Source: Lachnospiraceae bacterium UBA7480 (GTDB lineage Bacteria > Bacillota > Clostridia > Lachnospirales > Lachnospiraceae). Taken from it: 7,759 bases of DNA. A program made the translations under genes and the position numbers. The DNA lies in contig DLOQ01000085.1 of the NCBI GenBank assembly GCA_002479655.1, positions 723 to 8,481 of the forward strand, given 5' to 3'. This document shows positions 1 through 6,599 of this stretch, piece after piece. Position 1 is the stretch's first letter. The number at the start of each line of letters is the position of its first letter. A model generated the notes under the pieces. It was not told where the DNA came from and did no database searches. It saw nothing but the letters and a program-made list of their open reading frames with translations.

Positions 1-2
1 GC

Positions 3-590
3 CCGCTGCCGGTCAGCATCTTTCACAACGGGTACGCAGAAGATCCGGAAATCCTTATCAAAAAAGCCGCAAGGAACAACGAGATCCTATTTCAAGAACT
101 AAAAAAAGACCCGGAAAATCCTTATCTGTATTTCCAGATCGGCCAAAGCTATATGCTGTGCAGGGATATGGAAGCCGCCTATGAGTGGTTTGGAAAAGGG
201 CTTGCCTATGACATTGACCCCAAGCTGGAATATGCCCAGATGATGGTGATCGGCTACGGCGAATGTATGCTTGCTACCGGAAGAGAGCAGGAAGCGCTTT
301 CCCTGCTGTCCATCTATGATGACTTCAGCAATACACCGGAATTTGTCTTTTTGATCGGTCAGATCTATATGAACAACAACATATATCTGAAAGCTTATAC
401 GGAATTTTTAAAATGCCTTTCCATGAAGCCTAACCGTACGGAAGGTGTGACCACCTTTTTTGCTTATCACAATATCGCCGTGATCAACGAAGCGCTGGGC
501 AATCGTGACATGGCCATCGAATTTTACAAAAAAGCGGGGGATTACCCCCGCTCTAAAGAACGTCTAAAAGAACTATTATCCCAGTCATAA
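3..590 (+). CDS. GT2-family glycosyltransferase with TPR repeats, 3' part only (N-terminus outside window)
   Basis: The frame is open from base 3, so the gene enters from the left; 195 residues are visible before TAA at 588-590. They align throughout with residues 163-355 of the 593-residue protein at 2162-3943: xPLxVxxHxGY, then RNN-LxF-ELKK-P-NPYLY-QIGQS. Seen: the end of a SunS/LgtF-type GT-A domain, then three TPR-like units at about visible residues 41-72, 116-147 and 154-180 (the last with the NEALGNRDMAIEFYKKA pattern). By comparison with the paralogue, about 160 residues carrying the nucleotide-sugar and DXD motifs should lie upstream, giving a protein near 355 residues (inference). 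Probable role: cytoplasmic transfer of a sugar to protein or glycan, with the TPRs binding the acceptor. Unlike its paralogue it stops right after the TPRs. It converges on the gene at 619-1305 with 28 bp between stops. An internal ATG at 153 lies in the TPRs and is not a credible start. Confidence 0.85.
   Translation, partial: PLPVSIFHNGYAEDPEILIKKAARNNEILFQELKKDPENPYLYFQIGQSYMLCRDMEAAYEWFGKGLAYDIDPKLEYAQMMVIGYGECMLATGREQEALSLLSIYDDFSNTPEFVFLIGQIYMNNNIYLKAYTEFLKCLSMKPNRTEGVTTFFAYHNIAVINEALGNRDMAIEFYKKAGDYPRSKERLKELLSQS
528..552 (-). terminator. Intrinsic terminator of the minus-strand 1976-619 operon, inside the coding end of gene 1
   Basis: Read on the minus strand, AGCGGGGG (552-545) pairs perfectly with CCCCCGCT (540-533) around a four-base TAAT loop, followed by five more T (532-528), so six T in all. 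This is a textbook rho-independent terminator about 67 bp past the stop of the StrF-like gene. The plus strand has no T-run after the stem, so it should act only on minus-strand transcripts. It lies wholly within codons of the convergent plus-strand gene (residues K-K-A-G-D-Y-P-R-S). Confidence 0.85.
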
Positions 591-618
591 AATCCAAAAT
601 CGACTATCCACTTCCCAG

Positions 619-1305
619 CTACAACGTCTGATAGGTATGTATCATGGAAGCGTATTCTGACAGGAAGATCCTGCGGTATCTGTCATAACTCCACAGATTC
701 ATCGTACCGTCGTCATGGGCACACCACGGTTTTTTCTGTTCCGGGACGACAACCCGATAACCCTTTTTACGAAATTCAAAGCTTTGGGATACATCGTAGA
801 AATCCCATCCATCAAACAAGTCTTCCCGCCAGGGCAAATCATCCTTCGTCACCATCAGAAGACCATCCACAGCCTCTACATCTGTCATGCCGTCTTCTTT
901 GCAATATTCATATCCATTAAAATCAACATTGTTCCGGTCGATCTCGTATAAATTGCCCACCCGTTCACCATACCACATCACGCCACAGGAGGAAAGCACC
1001 GGGGAACCGATCATTCCAATCATCCCGATCTTATAATCCTGTTTAAATACCGTCAAGACATCATTCAGGAAATTGGGGTTCATAATTGTCACATCCTGAT
1101 GCAGATAGATCTTATACTTTGCATCCGTAGATGCAATCCCCTGATTATATCCTGCCGCCATGCTTTTCGCATCAGAAATGGGCAGGATTTCCACGGAAAA
1201 TCCATGCGGAATATTCAGTTGATTAATATACATACAACATTCATTTAGATAGAACTCGTTTGTTGTACATATTATAAAACAAAATTTTTGTTTGTTGATA
1301 CGCAT
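619..1305 (-). CDS. StrF-type family 2 glycosyltransferase (Glyco_tranf_2_5-like), 228 aa
   Basis: The whole protein looks like a single GT-A domain of the kind found in streptomycin-cluster protein StrF and in many Firmicutes surface-glycan loci. Visible motifs: an N-terminal beta strand with CFIICTTNE (residues 9-17), AAGYNQGI (50-57), the strand-plus-acidic motif YLHQDV (67-72) in the place of the usual DXD, VEAVDGLLMVTK (143-154), LFDGWDFYDVSQSFEFRKKGY (163-183, key residues FDGW and DxxxSxEFR), and PWCAHDDG (193-200). No signal peptide or membrane segment, so cytoplasmic. The start ATG shares one base with the upstream TGA (TGATG), and GGGGAG sits six bases before it, so translation is very likely coupled to the 1976-1305 gene. 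Sugar donor and acceptor cannot be read from sequence; the flagellin context suggests glycan extension. The call rests on motif recognition. Confidence 0.85.
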   Translation of the reverse strand: MRINKQKFCFIICTTNEFYLNECCMYINQLNIPHGFSVEILPISDAKSMAAGYNQGIASTDAKYKIYLHQDVTIMNPNFLNDVLTVFKQDYKIGMIGMIGSPVLSSCGVMWYGERVGNLYEIDRNNVDFNGYEYCKEDGMTDVEAVDGLLMVTKDDLPWREDLFDGWDFYDVSQSFEFRKKGYRVVVPEQKKPWCAHDDGTMNLWSYDRYRRIFLSEYASMIHTYQTL

Positions 1306-1976
1306 CAGATTCTCCCCAGATATTCATCACGTTTATTTTTCAAACATTCTTGATAAGAAGCATCTCCCTGCTCGATCATAACTGCCAGCAGAAATAACGC
1401 TTCTTTATACATATTATACTCTGCGTAGAAATCCGCCATTACCAAGGCGACCTCTTCTTTATTACCAATGCCGCAGTCCAGCAGAATCTGTATCACTGCA
1501 TATACAGACAATCTTTTGGTCTTGATATAAGTCATGCACTCCTTCTGCAGAGGCTTTGCCAGACGCAGCTGAATCCTCCGGAAGTAATACACCATCTGCT
1601 GAAAAATCACTTGGAAATCATCAATATATTCTATATTGTCAAAAATGGTATTGCCGTGGTTGTCGCTTTCCATACGGTAGATCTTCACTGCCGTCTGAAA
1701 ACAGGAAAGTTCATAGTCATAACCCGTCAGCTTCTCATATTCCTCTAATCCGGTCATTGCTACAGCAGCTTCATAAGCATTGGCGCTTTTCTCCTGAAGC
1801 TTTTCATTGATCTTACCTTTGATCGCGCAGACCCCTGTCTGTATCACCGGTTTATTCTCTGCACTGGTTTCAAAGATACTATCTACATAGGCGGTCATCC
1901 TTGCCTCAGCCTGAGCGTCCGCCTCCTTATCTTTTTCACAAAAACTTTCTATCCCCAAAACTGCCGGAATCCGCAT
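1305..1976 (-). CDS. Unrecognised helical protein, first gene of the operon with the StrF-like transferase, 223 aa
   Basis: I do not recognise a named family. The predicted protein is mostly alpha-helical, without signal peptide, membrane segment or obvious catalytic motif. The first 80 residues are charged and Ala/Glu/Lys-rich. Residues about 160-200 (KEEVALVMADFYAEYNMYKEA and on) have TPR-like spacing, so an alpha-solenoid partner or scaffold is possible. The ATG at 1976 is chosen because a GTGAGG ribosome site lies nine bases upstream. A GTG at 1991 in the same frame would add five residues but has only a weak site and would leave a leader of about 13 bases from the predicted promoter. The stop overlaps the start of the transferase by one base, which implies coordinated synthesis. 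It could be an accessory subunit, or the remnant of a larger glycosyltransferase that lost its GT domain; the sequence does not decide. Confidence 0.7.
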   Translation of the reverse strand: MRIPAVLGIESFCEKDKEADAQAEARMTAYVDSIFETSAENKPVIQTGVCAIKGKINEKLQEKSANAYEAAVAMTGLEEYEKLTGYDYELSCFQTAVKIYRMESDNHGNTIFDNIEYIDDFQVIFQQMVYYFRRIQLRLAKPLQKECMTYIKTKRLSVYAVIQILLDCGIGNKEEVALVMADFYAEYNMYKEALFLLAVMIEQGDASYQECLKNKRDEYLGRI

Positions 1977-2010
1977 ACCTCTTAACCTCACATCTTCTCA
2001 CACTAGTTCT

Positions 2011-2040
2011 ATTATACATTCTAAGGGAAAGATTTGTAAA
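2011..2040 (-). promoter_or_regulatory. Sigma-A-type promoter for the 1976-619 operon
   Basis: On the minus strand: -35 TTTACA (2040-2035, 5/6 to consensus), an 18-base spacer, and a perfect -10 TATAAT (2016-2011). Transcription should begin near 2004, about 28 bases before the ATG at 1976. Its -35 overlaps that of the oppositely directed promoter. Confidence 0.7.
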
Positions 2041-2062
2041 TAGCTGATTGAGCTGTTATAAT
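2034..2062 (+). promoter_or_regulatory. Sigma-A-type promoter with extended -10 for the 593-aa glycosyltransferase gene
   Basis: On the plus strand: -35 TTGTAA (2034-2039, 4/6), a 17-base spacer, and -10 TATAAT (2057-2062) preceded by TG at 2054-2055, an extended -10 that can make up for the weak -35. Transcription would begin near 2069, giving a leader of about 93 bases before the ATG at 2162. Confidence 0.7.
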
Positions 2063-2089
2063 GATATTAATAAAATTTTTAGGAAACAG

Positions 2090-2131
2090 ATGATACACAT
2101 TTTTCCACCATGCTATTTATACCGTTTGTGA
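2090..2131 (+). other. Possible 13-codon leader ORF upstream of the 593-aa gene
   Basis: ATG at 2090, preceded by AGGAA (2081-2085) four bases upstream, opens a frame of 13 residues (MIHIFPPCYLYRL) ending in TGA at 2129-2131. It lies inside the predicted leader and ends 30 bases before the main start. It has a plausible ribosome site, but a frame this short can arise by chance. No attenuator hairpin with a T-run is visible between it and the main gene. Confidence 0.25.
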
Positions 2132-2161
2132 AAGATCATGACAACGTAAAGGAAGCGCACT

Positions 2162-3943
2162 ATGTACGATTTTACCTTCTGCATCATTACCAAAAATGAA
2201 GAAAAGAAAATTGCCCGGTGTCTGGCGCCTTTAGCGCCTACCGGCATGGAAGTGATCGTTCTGGATACCGGTTCTACAGACAATACGGTTTCCATTGCCG
2301 GAAAATATACGTCAAAAATCTACCATTTTGACTGGAGCAACGACTTCAGCGCAGCACGTAACTACGCCATGACCAAGGCTTCCCACGACCATATCCTCTT
2401 TCTGGACGCAGACGAATACGTGGAAGAGATCGATATCCCCTCCATAAAAAAACTCCTGCGAGAATACCCCGATGCCATCGGTCAGATCAGAAGGCGCAAT
2501 GCCTGCTTTGCTTCCGACGGCATTAGTAAAAGGTTCACTGTTGATCTTGTAGAGCGGCTGTTTGACAGACGCCTCTATCATTATAAGGGAACCATCCATG
2601 AACAGATCACACACCGTCAGGGTAAGAAGCTTTATGCATATCAGATTCCTTTGACCGTATATCATGATGGATATCTGGGCACACCCGAAGAACGCCGCCA
2701 AAAAGCAGAACGTAATAACGCTTTATTATTTGAAGAATTAAAAAAATCTCCCAACGATCCTTATCTTTATTACCAGATCGGGCAAAGTTTCGGACTCTGC
2801 GGCGATGCCGAGCAGGAATATGAATATTATCATAAGGGTTGCTCTCTCCCTTTAGACACCTCCATAAGTTATGTCAGGATCATGCTGGTATCCTATGGAT
2901 ATTCCATGCTGCATACCCATCGTGAGGCGCAGGCAATGAATCTGGCAGCATATTATGACCAACTGTCCTCTTATGCGGATTATGTCTGTCTGCTCGGCTG
3001 CATTTACCTCGAAAATCATGAACATTTAAAGGCAATCCGCGCTTTCCGCCACGCCCTTACCCTGACCGAATATTATATCGAAGGAAGCAATAATGCCACA
3101 CCCTGGCATAACTTAGGCTGCATCTATGAAGCGCTGGGCAACGCGGAAGAAGCTCTTATATGCTATGAGCATGCCATGACATATCGCTCTCCTAATACAA
3201 AGAAATGTTATGATGCCCTGCTGCATAATCAGGCCAAAAAGCAAAAAGATATGATAATTACCGCCATTATTCCATGCCATAATGCCTCCGGCGTTCTGGA
3301 TGGATTTTTCCGGTCGCTGGAAGAACAAACAATGGGACTAACCCATGTGCAGCTGATCTTTCTTAATTTTGCTTCCGACGACGATACATGGGACAAATTA
3401 AATAAATTTGAGCAAAAATATCCAGATTCTGTAATGCTTTTTCCTTTTGCTCCCGATGCCACGCCTCCCGAACTGCGGACGCCGGAAGACTGCATGGTCT
3501 ATGGCATTGCCGAGGAACTTCTTACTTCCTATGTCCTTGCCCCCTATGTCTGCTTTCTGCAGCCAAAGGACCGGCTGAACATGGATTTGCTGCGGCAATA
3601 CAAACAAATCTCTTCCTCCAATCCCTGTGATGCCGTGATCTGCCTTACCGTATCCGAGGTCGAAGACGGCGATCGTTTTGCCACGCAGATCAACCCCAAT
3701 GCCTCCTGCTCGCTTCTACAGATCGGCAATGATCAGGCGCGTGCGGAACTGGCGGCATCTCCCCTCTTTGACCTGCCGCTTTCCGGGAAACTGTTTTCCA
3801 AATCCTATCTGGAAAACAACCATTTCTGGGCACAAATCGCTCCCGAAGGAAAAAATCTGGCAGACCGGCTGATCAAAGCCGGAGTCTGCCAGTCTATCCA
3901 TACGATCTGTTATCTTGCAGATACCTTATATCATTGTCCGTAA
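2162..3943 (+). CDS. Two-domain glycosyltransferase: SunS-like GT2, TPR repeats, degenerate second GT-A domain, 593 aa
   Basis: Residues 1-160 form a GT2 domain: TFCIITKNEE (5-14), VIVLDTGSTDNT (31-42), FDWSNDFSAARNYAM (56-70), catalytic-metal motif LDADE (81-85), and RLFDRRLYHYKGTIHEQI (132-149), typical of SunS/LgtF-like transferases. TPR-like units follow at about 201-232, 276-305 and 314-345. Residues 364-593 begin as a second GT-A domain (MIITAIIPCHNA, then SLEEQT), but at the DXD position it reads CFLQPKD (464-470), so the metal-binding acidic pair looks lost. This half is probably a binding or structural domain (inference). The paralogue at 3-590 ends exactly where this second domain begins. 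The start has an AAAGGAAG ribosome site six bases upstream. Cytoplasmic, no membrane segments. Likely role: protein or glycan glycosylation linked to the flagellin genes; S-linked bacteriocin glycosylation, as with SunS itself, is unlikely without a precursor peptide nearby. Confidence 0.88.
   Translation: MYDFTFCIITKNEEKKIARCLAPLAPTGMEVIVLDTGSTDNTVSIAGKYTSKIYHFDWSNDFSAARNYAMTKASHDHILFLDADEYVEEIDIPSIKKLLREYPDAIGQIRRRNACFASDGISKRFTVDLVERLFDRRLYHYKGTIHEQITHRQGKKLYAYQIPLTVYHDGYLGTPEERRQKAERNNALLFEELKKSPNDPYLYYQIGQSFGLCGDAEQEYEYYHKGCSLPLDTSISYVRIMLVSYGYSMLHTHREAQAMNLAAYYDQLSSYADYVCLLGCIYLENHEHLKAIRAFRHALTLTEYYIEGSNNATPWHNLGCIYEALGNAEEALICYEHAMTYRSPNTKKCYDALLHNQAKKQKDMIITAIIPCHNASGVLDGFFRSLEEQTMGLTHVQLIFLNFASDDDTWDKLNKFEQKYPDSVMLFPFAPDATPPELRTPEDCMVYGIAEELLTSYVLAPYVCFLQPKDRLNMDLLRQYKQISSSNPCDAVICLTVSEVEDGDRFATQINPNASCSLLQIGNDQARAELAASPLFDLPLSGKLFSKSYLENNHFWAQIAPEGKNLADRLIKAGVCQSIHTICYLADTLYHCP
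3857..3892 (+). repeat. Strong imperfect inverted repeat near the 3' end of the 593-aa gene
   Basis: CTGGCAGAC (3857-3865) pairs perfectly with GTCTGCCAG (3884-3892), and CGGCT (3866-3870) with AGCCG (3877-3881), leaving a GA bulge and a six-base loop. That makes 14 base pairs in one hairpin within coding sequence, about 50 bases before the stop. There is no T-run on either strand, so it is not an ordinary intrinsic terminator. It may stabilise the mRNA 3' end or be a coincidence of codons. Confidence 0.5.
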
Positions 3944-4043
3944 ATTCTCTCTCACTGTTGATGTAGCAGGTAATTGCGAAACTCTCAATAGCAGAAATTT
4001 TATTGTGCAGCATTGACAATTCATCGCAAGCAGCTCTATATTA
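3944..4043. other. Convergent intergenic spacer, no clear terminator
   Basis: This 100 bp separates two stop codons facing each other. TTGCGA and TCGCAA arms about 40 bases apart, and a smaller TCAAT/ATTGA pair inside them, are the only symmetry I see. Neither has a GC-rich stem followed by a T-run. Confidence 0.4.
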
Positions 4044-5237
4044 CTAAAGCAATCCTGCAATCATAAGCATCTGCCTAACTCTCTCATGATAGGTATGCTG
4101 TTCCTTCACCTTCTGATAACCGCTTCTTGCGATCGCCATCCTCTCCTCCTCATGGGCGAGATAATATCCTGCTTTCTCCACCAGATCCGTCAGATCCTCA
4201 TAATATACATAATCCTTCTCCGGTACAAAATACTCCAGAAAATCCGCCTGATAATTCGTCAACAAAAAGCCTCCGCAGCCCATAATATCCATCGCCCTGA
4301 GTGGGATACCACTTACAATGCTTCGAAGCGTGATATTCAGATTGATCTTTGCCGTCTTCATCGCATAGGGCGCTTCCTTGTAGTAATCTACCGTTCCCAG
4401 ATTCCTTACCTTTGGCAGCTTCGGTGTCGCTTCCGGCGTATAAAGCGCCACATCGTATTGCCTTGAAAGTGCTTCCAGCGCCTCCCTGCGTTCCAAAGCC
4501 GTCACTCTTCTCGCCAGATAATAGCTGGCAAATGACCATTCCGCTGTCTCAAAACCATCTCCCCCAGCCACGATGGGACATACCTTTCTGATCCGCGCCA
4601 TGATATCTTCCGTCAGCGCCTCTTCCAAGATAGAACAGCCATATAGTCCCTTCTGTGCCTGTATCAATGCCTCCAGGTATCCCTTCGTATAGTCATCTGC
4701 CTGAGCAATCGCCTTAAAGATACGGTGCTTTGGTTCCGTATACATCGAACCGACCATGGCAATGTCTGCCGCATATTTTTTCTGTCTTCCGGCATCAGGT
4801 TCCATCTGATCATACAGTTCTACGGGCGCAGCCATAGGCAGATAATATACCCGTTCCGGCGCAAACCGGCACAGCCTTTCATACTCCGACCGGTCAAAAA
4901 CAAAAGCATAATTGGTCTCATATTCTATCGTCTTAGAATAGATCTGGATAAACGGACTGTCATATGTCCAGGAAAGATATGGTATCCGGCATGCCTTACA
5001 TGCGATTGCCGCCACCGGGAAATAGTTAAATGAAAAGACGAAAGCTGGCGATGTTTCCAAAATCTTAGATGCGATCTTCATAGCCAGTTCTTCGCTTTTC
5101 CTTGTATCCTCCTTATGATTGGAAAATAAAAAGCTCACCAGCTCATATCCCAAGGAACGTAGTTCTGTCTTGATATATTGATTTCCATAGCTTTCCCATT
5201 CCAAGAACAATACTTTTTTCACGCTAATCTCCCTCAT
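4044..5237 (-). CDS. CgeB-like glycosyltransferase (DUF3880 plus Glyco_trans_1_2 type), up to 397 aa
   Basis: A GT-B-fold transferase of the CgeB family. The N-terminal Rossmann half starts VKKVLFLEWESYG (6-18) and carries SWTYDSP (89-95) and FVFDRSEYERL (112-122). The C-terminal half has the donor-binding stretch INLNITLRS (298-306), DIMGCGGFLLTNYQ (317-330) and FVPEKDYVYYEDLTDLVEKA (337-356), then the closing helix with GYQKV. CgeB was first described in Bacillus spore-coat maturation, but relatives are common in flagellar and surface glycan loci. It is a tandem paralogue of the gene at 5327-6565. Start: the ATG at 5237 gives the longest frame but has a poor ribosome site; a GTG at 5222, with GGGAG six bases upstream, would give a more typical beginning (VKKVLFLEW) and may be the true start. 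A terminator-like hairpin lies 40-60 bp upstream. Cytoplasmic; substrate unknown. Confidence 0.88.
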   Translation of the reverse strand: MREISVKKVLFLEWESYGNQYIKTELRSLGYELVSFLFSNHKEDTRKSEELAMKIASKILETSPAFVFSFNYFPVAAIACKACRIPYLSWTYDSPFIQIYSKTIEYETNYAFVFDRSEYERLCRFAPERVYYLPMAAPVELYDQMEPDAGRQKKYAADIAMVGSMYTEPKHRIFKAIAQADDYTKGYLEALIQAQKGLYGCSILEEALTEDIMARIRKVCPIVAGGDGFETAEWSFASYYLARRVTALERREALEALSRQYDVALYTPEATPKLPKVRNLGTVDYYKEAPYAMKTAKINLNITLRSIVSGIPLRAMDIMGCGGFLLTNYQADFLEYFVPEKDYVYYEDLTDLVEKAGYYLAHEEERMAIARSGYQKVKEQHTYHERVRQMLMIAGLL

Positions 5238-5277
5238 GCCGCCTTTGTTGGCTCAAATAGAAATGAAAAACGCTGCT

Positions 5278-5300
5278 AAAAAGCGAACAAGTTCGCTTTT
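5278..5300 (-). terminator. Terminator or attenuator between the two CgeB-like genes
   Basis: A perfect 10-base inverted repeat, AAAAGCGAAC and GTTCGCTTTT, separated by two bases; in RNA it would fold as GCGAA-CUUG-UUCGC, a stable tetraloop. On the minus strand the stem runs into five T (5282-5278). It lies 27 bp past the stop of the 5327-6565 gene and 40-55 bp before the next start. No convincing promoter is visible downstream of it, so partial read-through probably feeds the second gene. On the plus strand a four-T run also follows the stem. Confidence 0.7.
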
Positions 5301-5326
5301 GCTGTGGGCAAAATTGCCGTTTAATA

Positions 5327-6565
5327 TTAATGTAACGCAATCTCCAGCATCCTTTTCAGCGCCTTCGGATAGTTATACTCCTCCCTGACCTTCTGATATC
5401 CTGCCATTGCTATCTTTAAGCGTTCCTTTTCATGAGAAAGATAATAGGCCGCTTTCTCCATCATCTCATCCAGATCATGAAAAAGTACGATCTCCTTATC
5501 CGGTACAAACAGCTCCTCCATCTCCTCCTGATAATTGCTCATGGCAAATCCGCCGACACTCATGATATCAAAGATTCTCTGCGGCACGCCTGTCTCAATG
5601 GAACGCATCGTAAGATTCAGATTGATCTTACTGGCAAAAAATACCTTATACATCTCGCTCTCATAAGATACCTTGGGATGGATCTCCACCCCCGGAAGCT
5701 CTCCTTCCTCCACCTCGCTATAGGTATATAAGCGCGTCTCAAAGCGTTCCGCCAGCCGCGTCAGAGCTCTCTTACGCTCTATGCCCGCCACATTCTCGGA
5801 AACGATCAGGATATCCGTCAAAAATTCATGATCTATCAGATATCCCGGAGTGTCGGTAACACATCCGTCCACCGCGGCACGTACCGCCGGATCCAGCTTG
5901 CCAAACACAGTCTTCCCTTTTCCCCAATCACATGCCACCGCATCCAGTTCCGCCCAAAAAGCCTTCCGCAGCGCCGGATCCATCGCCTCCAAAAGAGACC
6001 CGAAATAATCTTTTTTATAAAGAGTTCCGACAAACGCAATATCAGCTTCATAAGAGACAATATCCTCATCCGTGATATTCAAGGCGGAAGTCCGCGCGAT
6101 ATTGGCTGCCAACGGCTGATAGTACACCTGTTTTAAGCCAAGCGTTTTCAGCCTTTCTACCTGTGTCCGGTCAAACGCAAATACATAGCTGGTTGGATAA
6201 AATGCTTCTTTATGGTATAAAGCCGCCTGAGGGCTGTCATAAATCCATGAGATATAAGGCAAATTTTTCTGATAACAAAGCTCCGCCACCATCAGTGAAA
6301 AATTCTGTGTTACGACAAAGTCCGTATCTCCCAGAGTTTTTTCTAATTCCTGATATTGCTCCTGCGTATAATCATTTAAGGTAATGATATATTCCGCTAT
6401 GGTAACATCCACGCCAAGCTCCAGCAGCCCCCATATAATATCATCCTTGTTGATCTTCTCCGAATTATAATAATATGCCTTAAGTCCCGCAAAATCCATT
6501 GTATTGTCGATATCCTTTCTTTTTTCTATGTCCGGATCATATAATATTGCATGTCCGCTGTGCAT
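5327..6565 (-). CDS. CgeB-like glycosyltransferase, 412 aa, first gene downstream of flagellin
   Basis: Same architecture as its neighbour at 4044-5237. Shared motifs: SWIYDSP (106-112), FAFDRTQVERLK (129-140), EADIAFVGTLYKKDYFG (173-189), INLNLTMRSIETGVPQR (314-330), DIMSVGGFAMSNYQEEME (333-350), FVPDKEIVLFHDLDEMMEKA (353-372) and a C-terminal GYQKVREEYNY. It is a GT-B-type transferase, cytoplasmic, donor and acceptor unknown. The first 25 or so residues (MHSGHAILYDPDIEKRKD) have no counterpart in the paralogue. The ribosome site before ATG 6565 is weak; the better AGGAAGG is about 30 bases upstream, so the true start is uncertain. An internal ATG at codon 23 has no better site. The gene lies 128 bp beyond the flagellin stop, behind that gene's terminator. 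Proximity to flagellin suggests a part in flagellin glycosylation (inference). Confidence 0.88.
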   Translation of the reverse strand: MHSGHAILYDPDIEKRKDIDNTMDFAGLKAYYYNSEKINKDDIIWGLLELGVDVTIAEYIITLNDYTQEQYQELEKTLGDTDFVVTQNFSLMVAELCYQKNLPYISWIYDSPQAALYHKEAFYPTSYVFAFDRTQVERLKTLGLKQVYYQPLAANIARTSALNITDEDIVSYEADIAFVGTLYKKDYFGSLLEAMDPALRKAFWAELDAVACDWGKGKTVFGKLDPAVRAAVDGCVTDTPGYLIDHEFLTDILIVSENVAGIERKRALTRLAERFETRLYTYSEVEEGELPGVEIHPKVSYESEMYKVFFASKINLNLTMRSIETGVPQRIFDIMSVGGFAMSNYQEEMEELFVPDKEIVLFHDLDEMMEKAAYYLSHEKERLKIAMAGYQKVREEYNYPKALKRMLEIALH

Positions 6566-6599
6566 TTCTTCATCGCGCGGATAAGACAGCCTGCCTTCC

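Noticed and set aside
715..951. 78-codon plus-strand frame inside the StrF-like gene
   Set aside because: Antisense shadow of a well-supported glycosyltransferase, with no ribosome site and no family resemblance.
2110..2199. 29-codon plus-strand frame from ATG 2110 overlapping the start of the 593-aa gene
   Set aside because: No ribosome site (preceded by TTTTCCACC), and it runs out of frame into a strongly supported gene.
2220..2243. GCGCCT direct repeat and short hairpin early in the 593-aa gene
   Set aside because: Explained by codons for the A-P-L-A-P residues; too short to be a meaningful repeat.
2113..2295. 60-codon minus-strand frame at the start of the 593-aa gene
   Set aside because: Antisense to the GT2 domain and to the leader; no ribosome site or family signal.
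2162..2700. SunS-like domain as a sign of a glycocin (S-linked bacteriocin) cluster
   Set aside because: No precursor peptide, ABC transporter/peptidase or thioredoxin-like gene is in the window; flagellin context explains the gene better.
4198..4539. 113-codon minus-strand frame inside the CgeB-like gene
   Set aside because: Same strand but shifted frame of a gene with clear domain motifs; no recognisable domain of its own.
4044..5237. CgeB similarity taken as a spore-coat locus
   Set aside because: No other spore-coat gene is present, and CgeB-type transferases are widespread in surface glycan loci; flagellin is adjacent.
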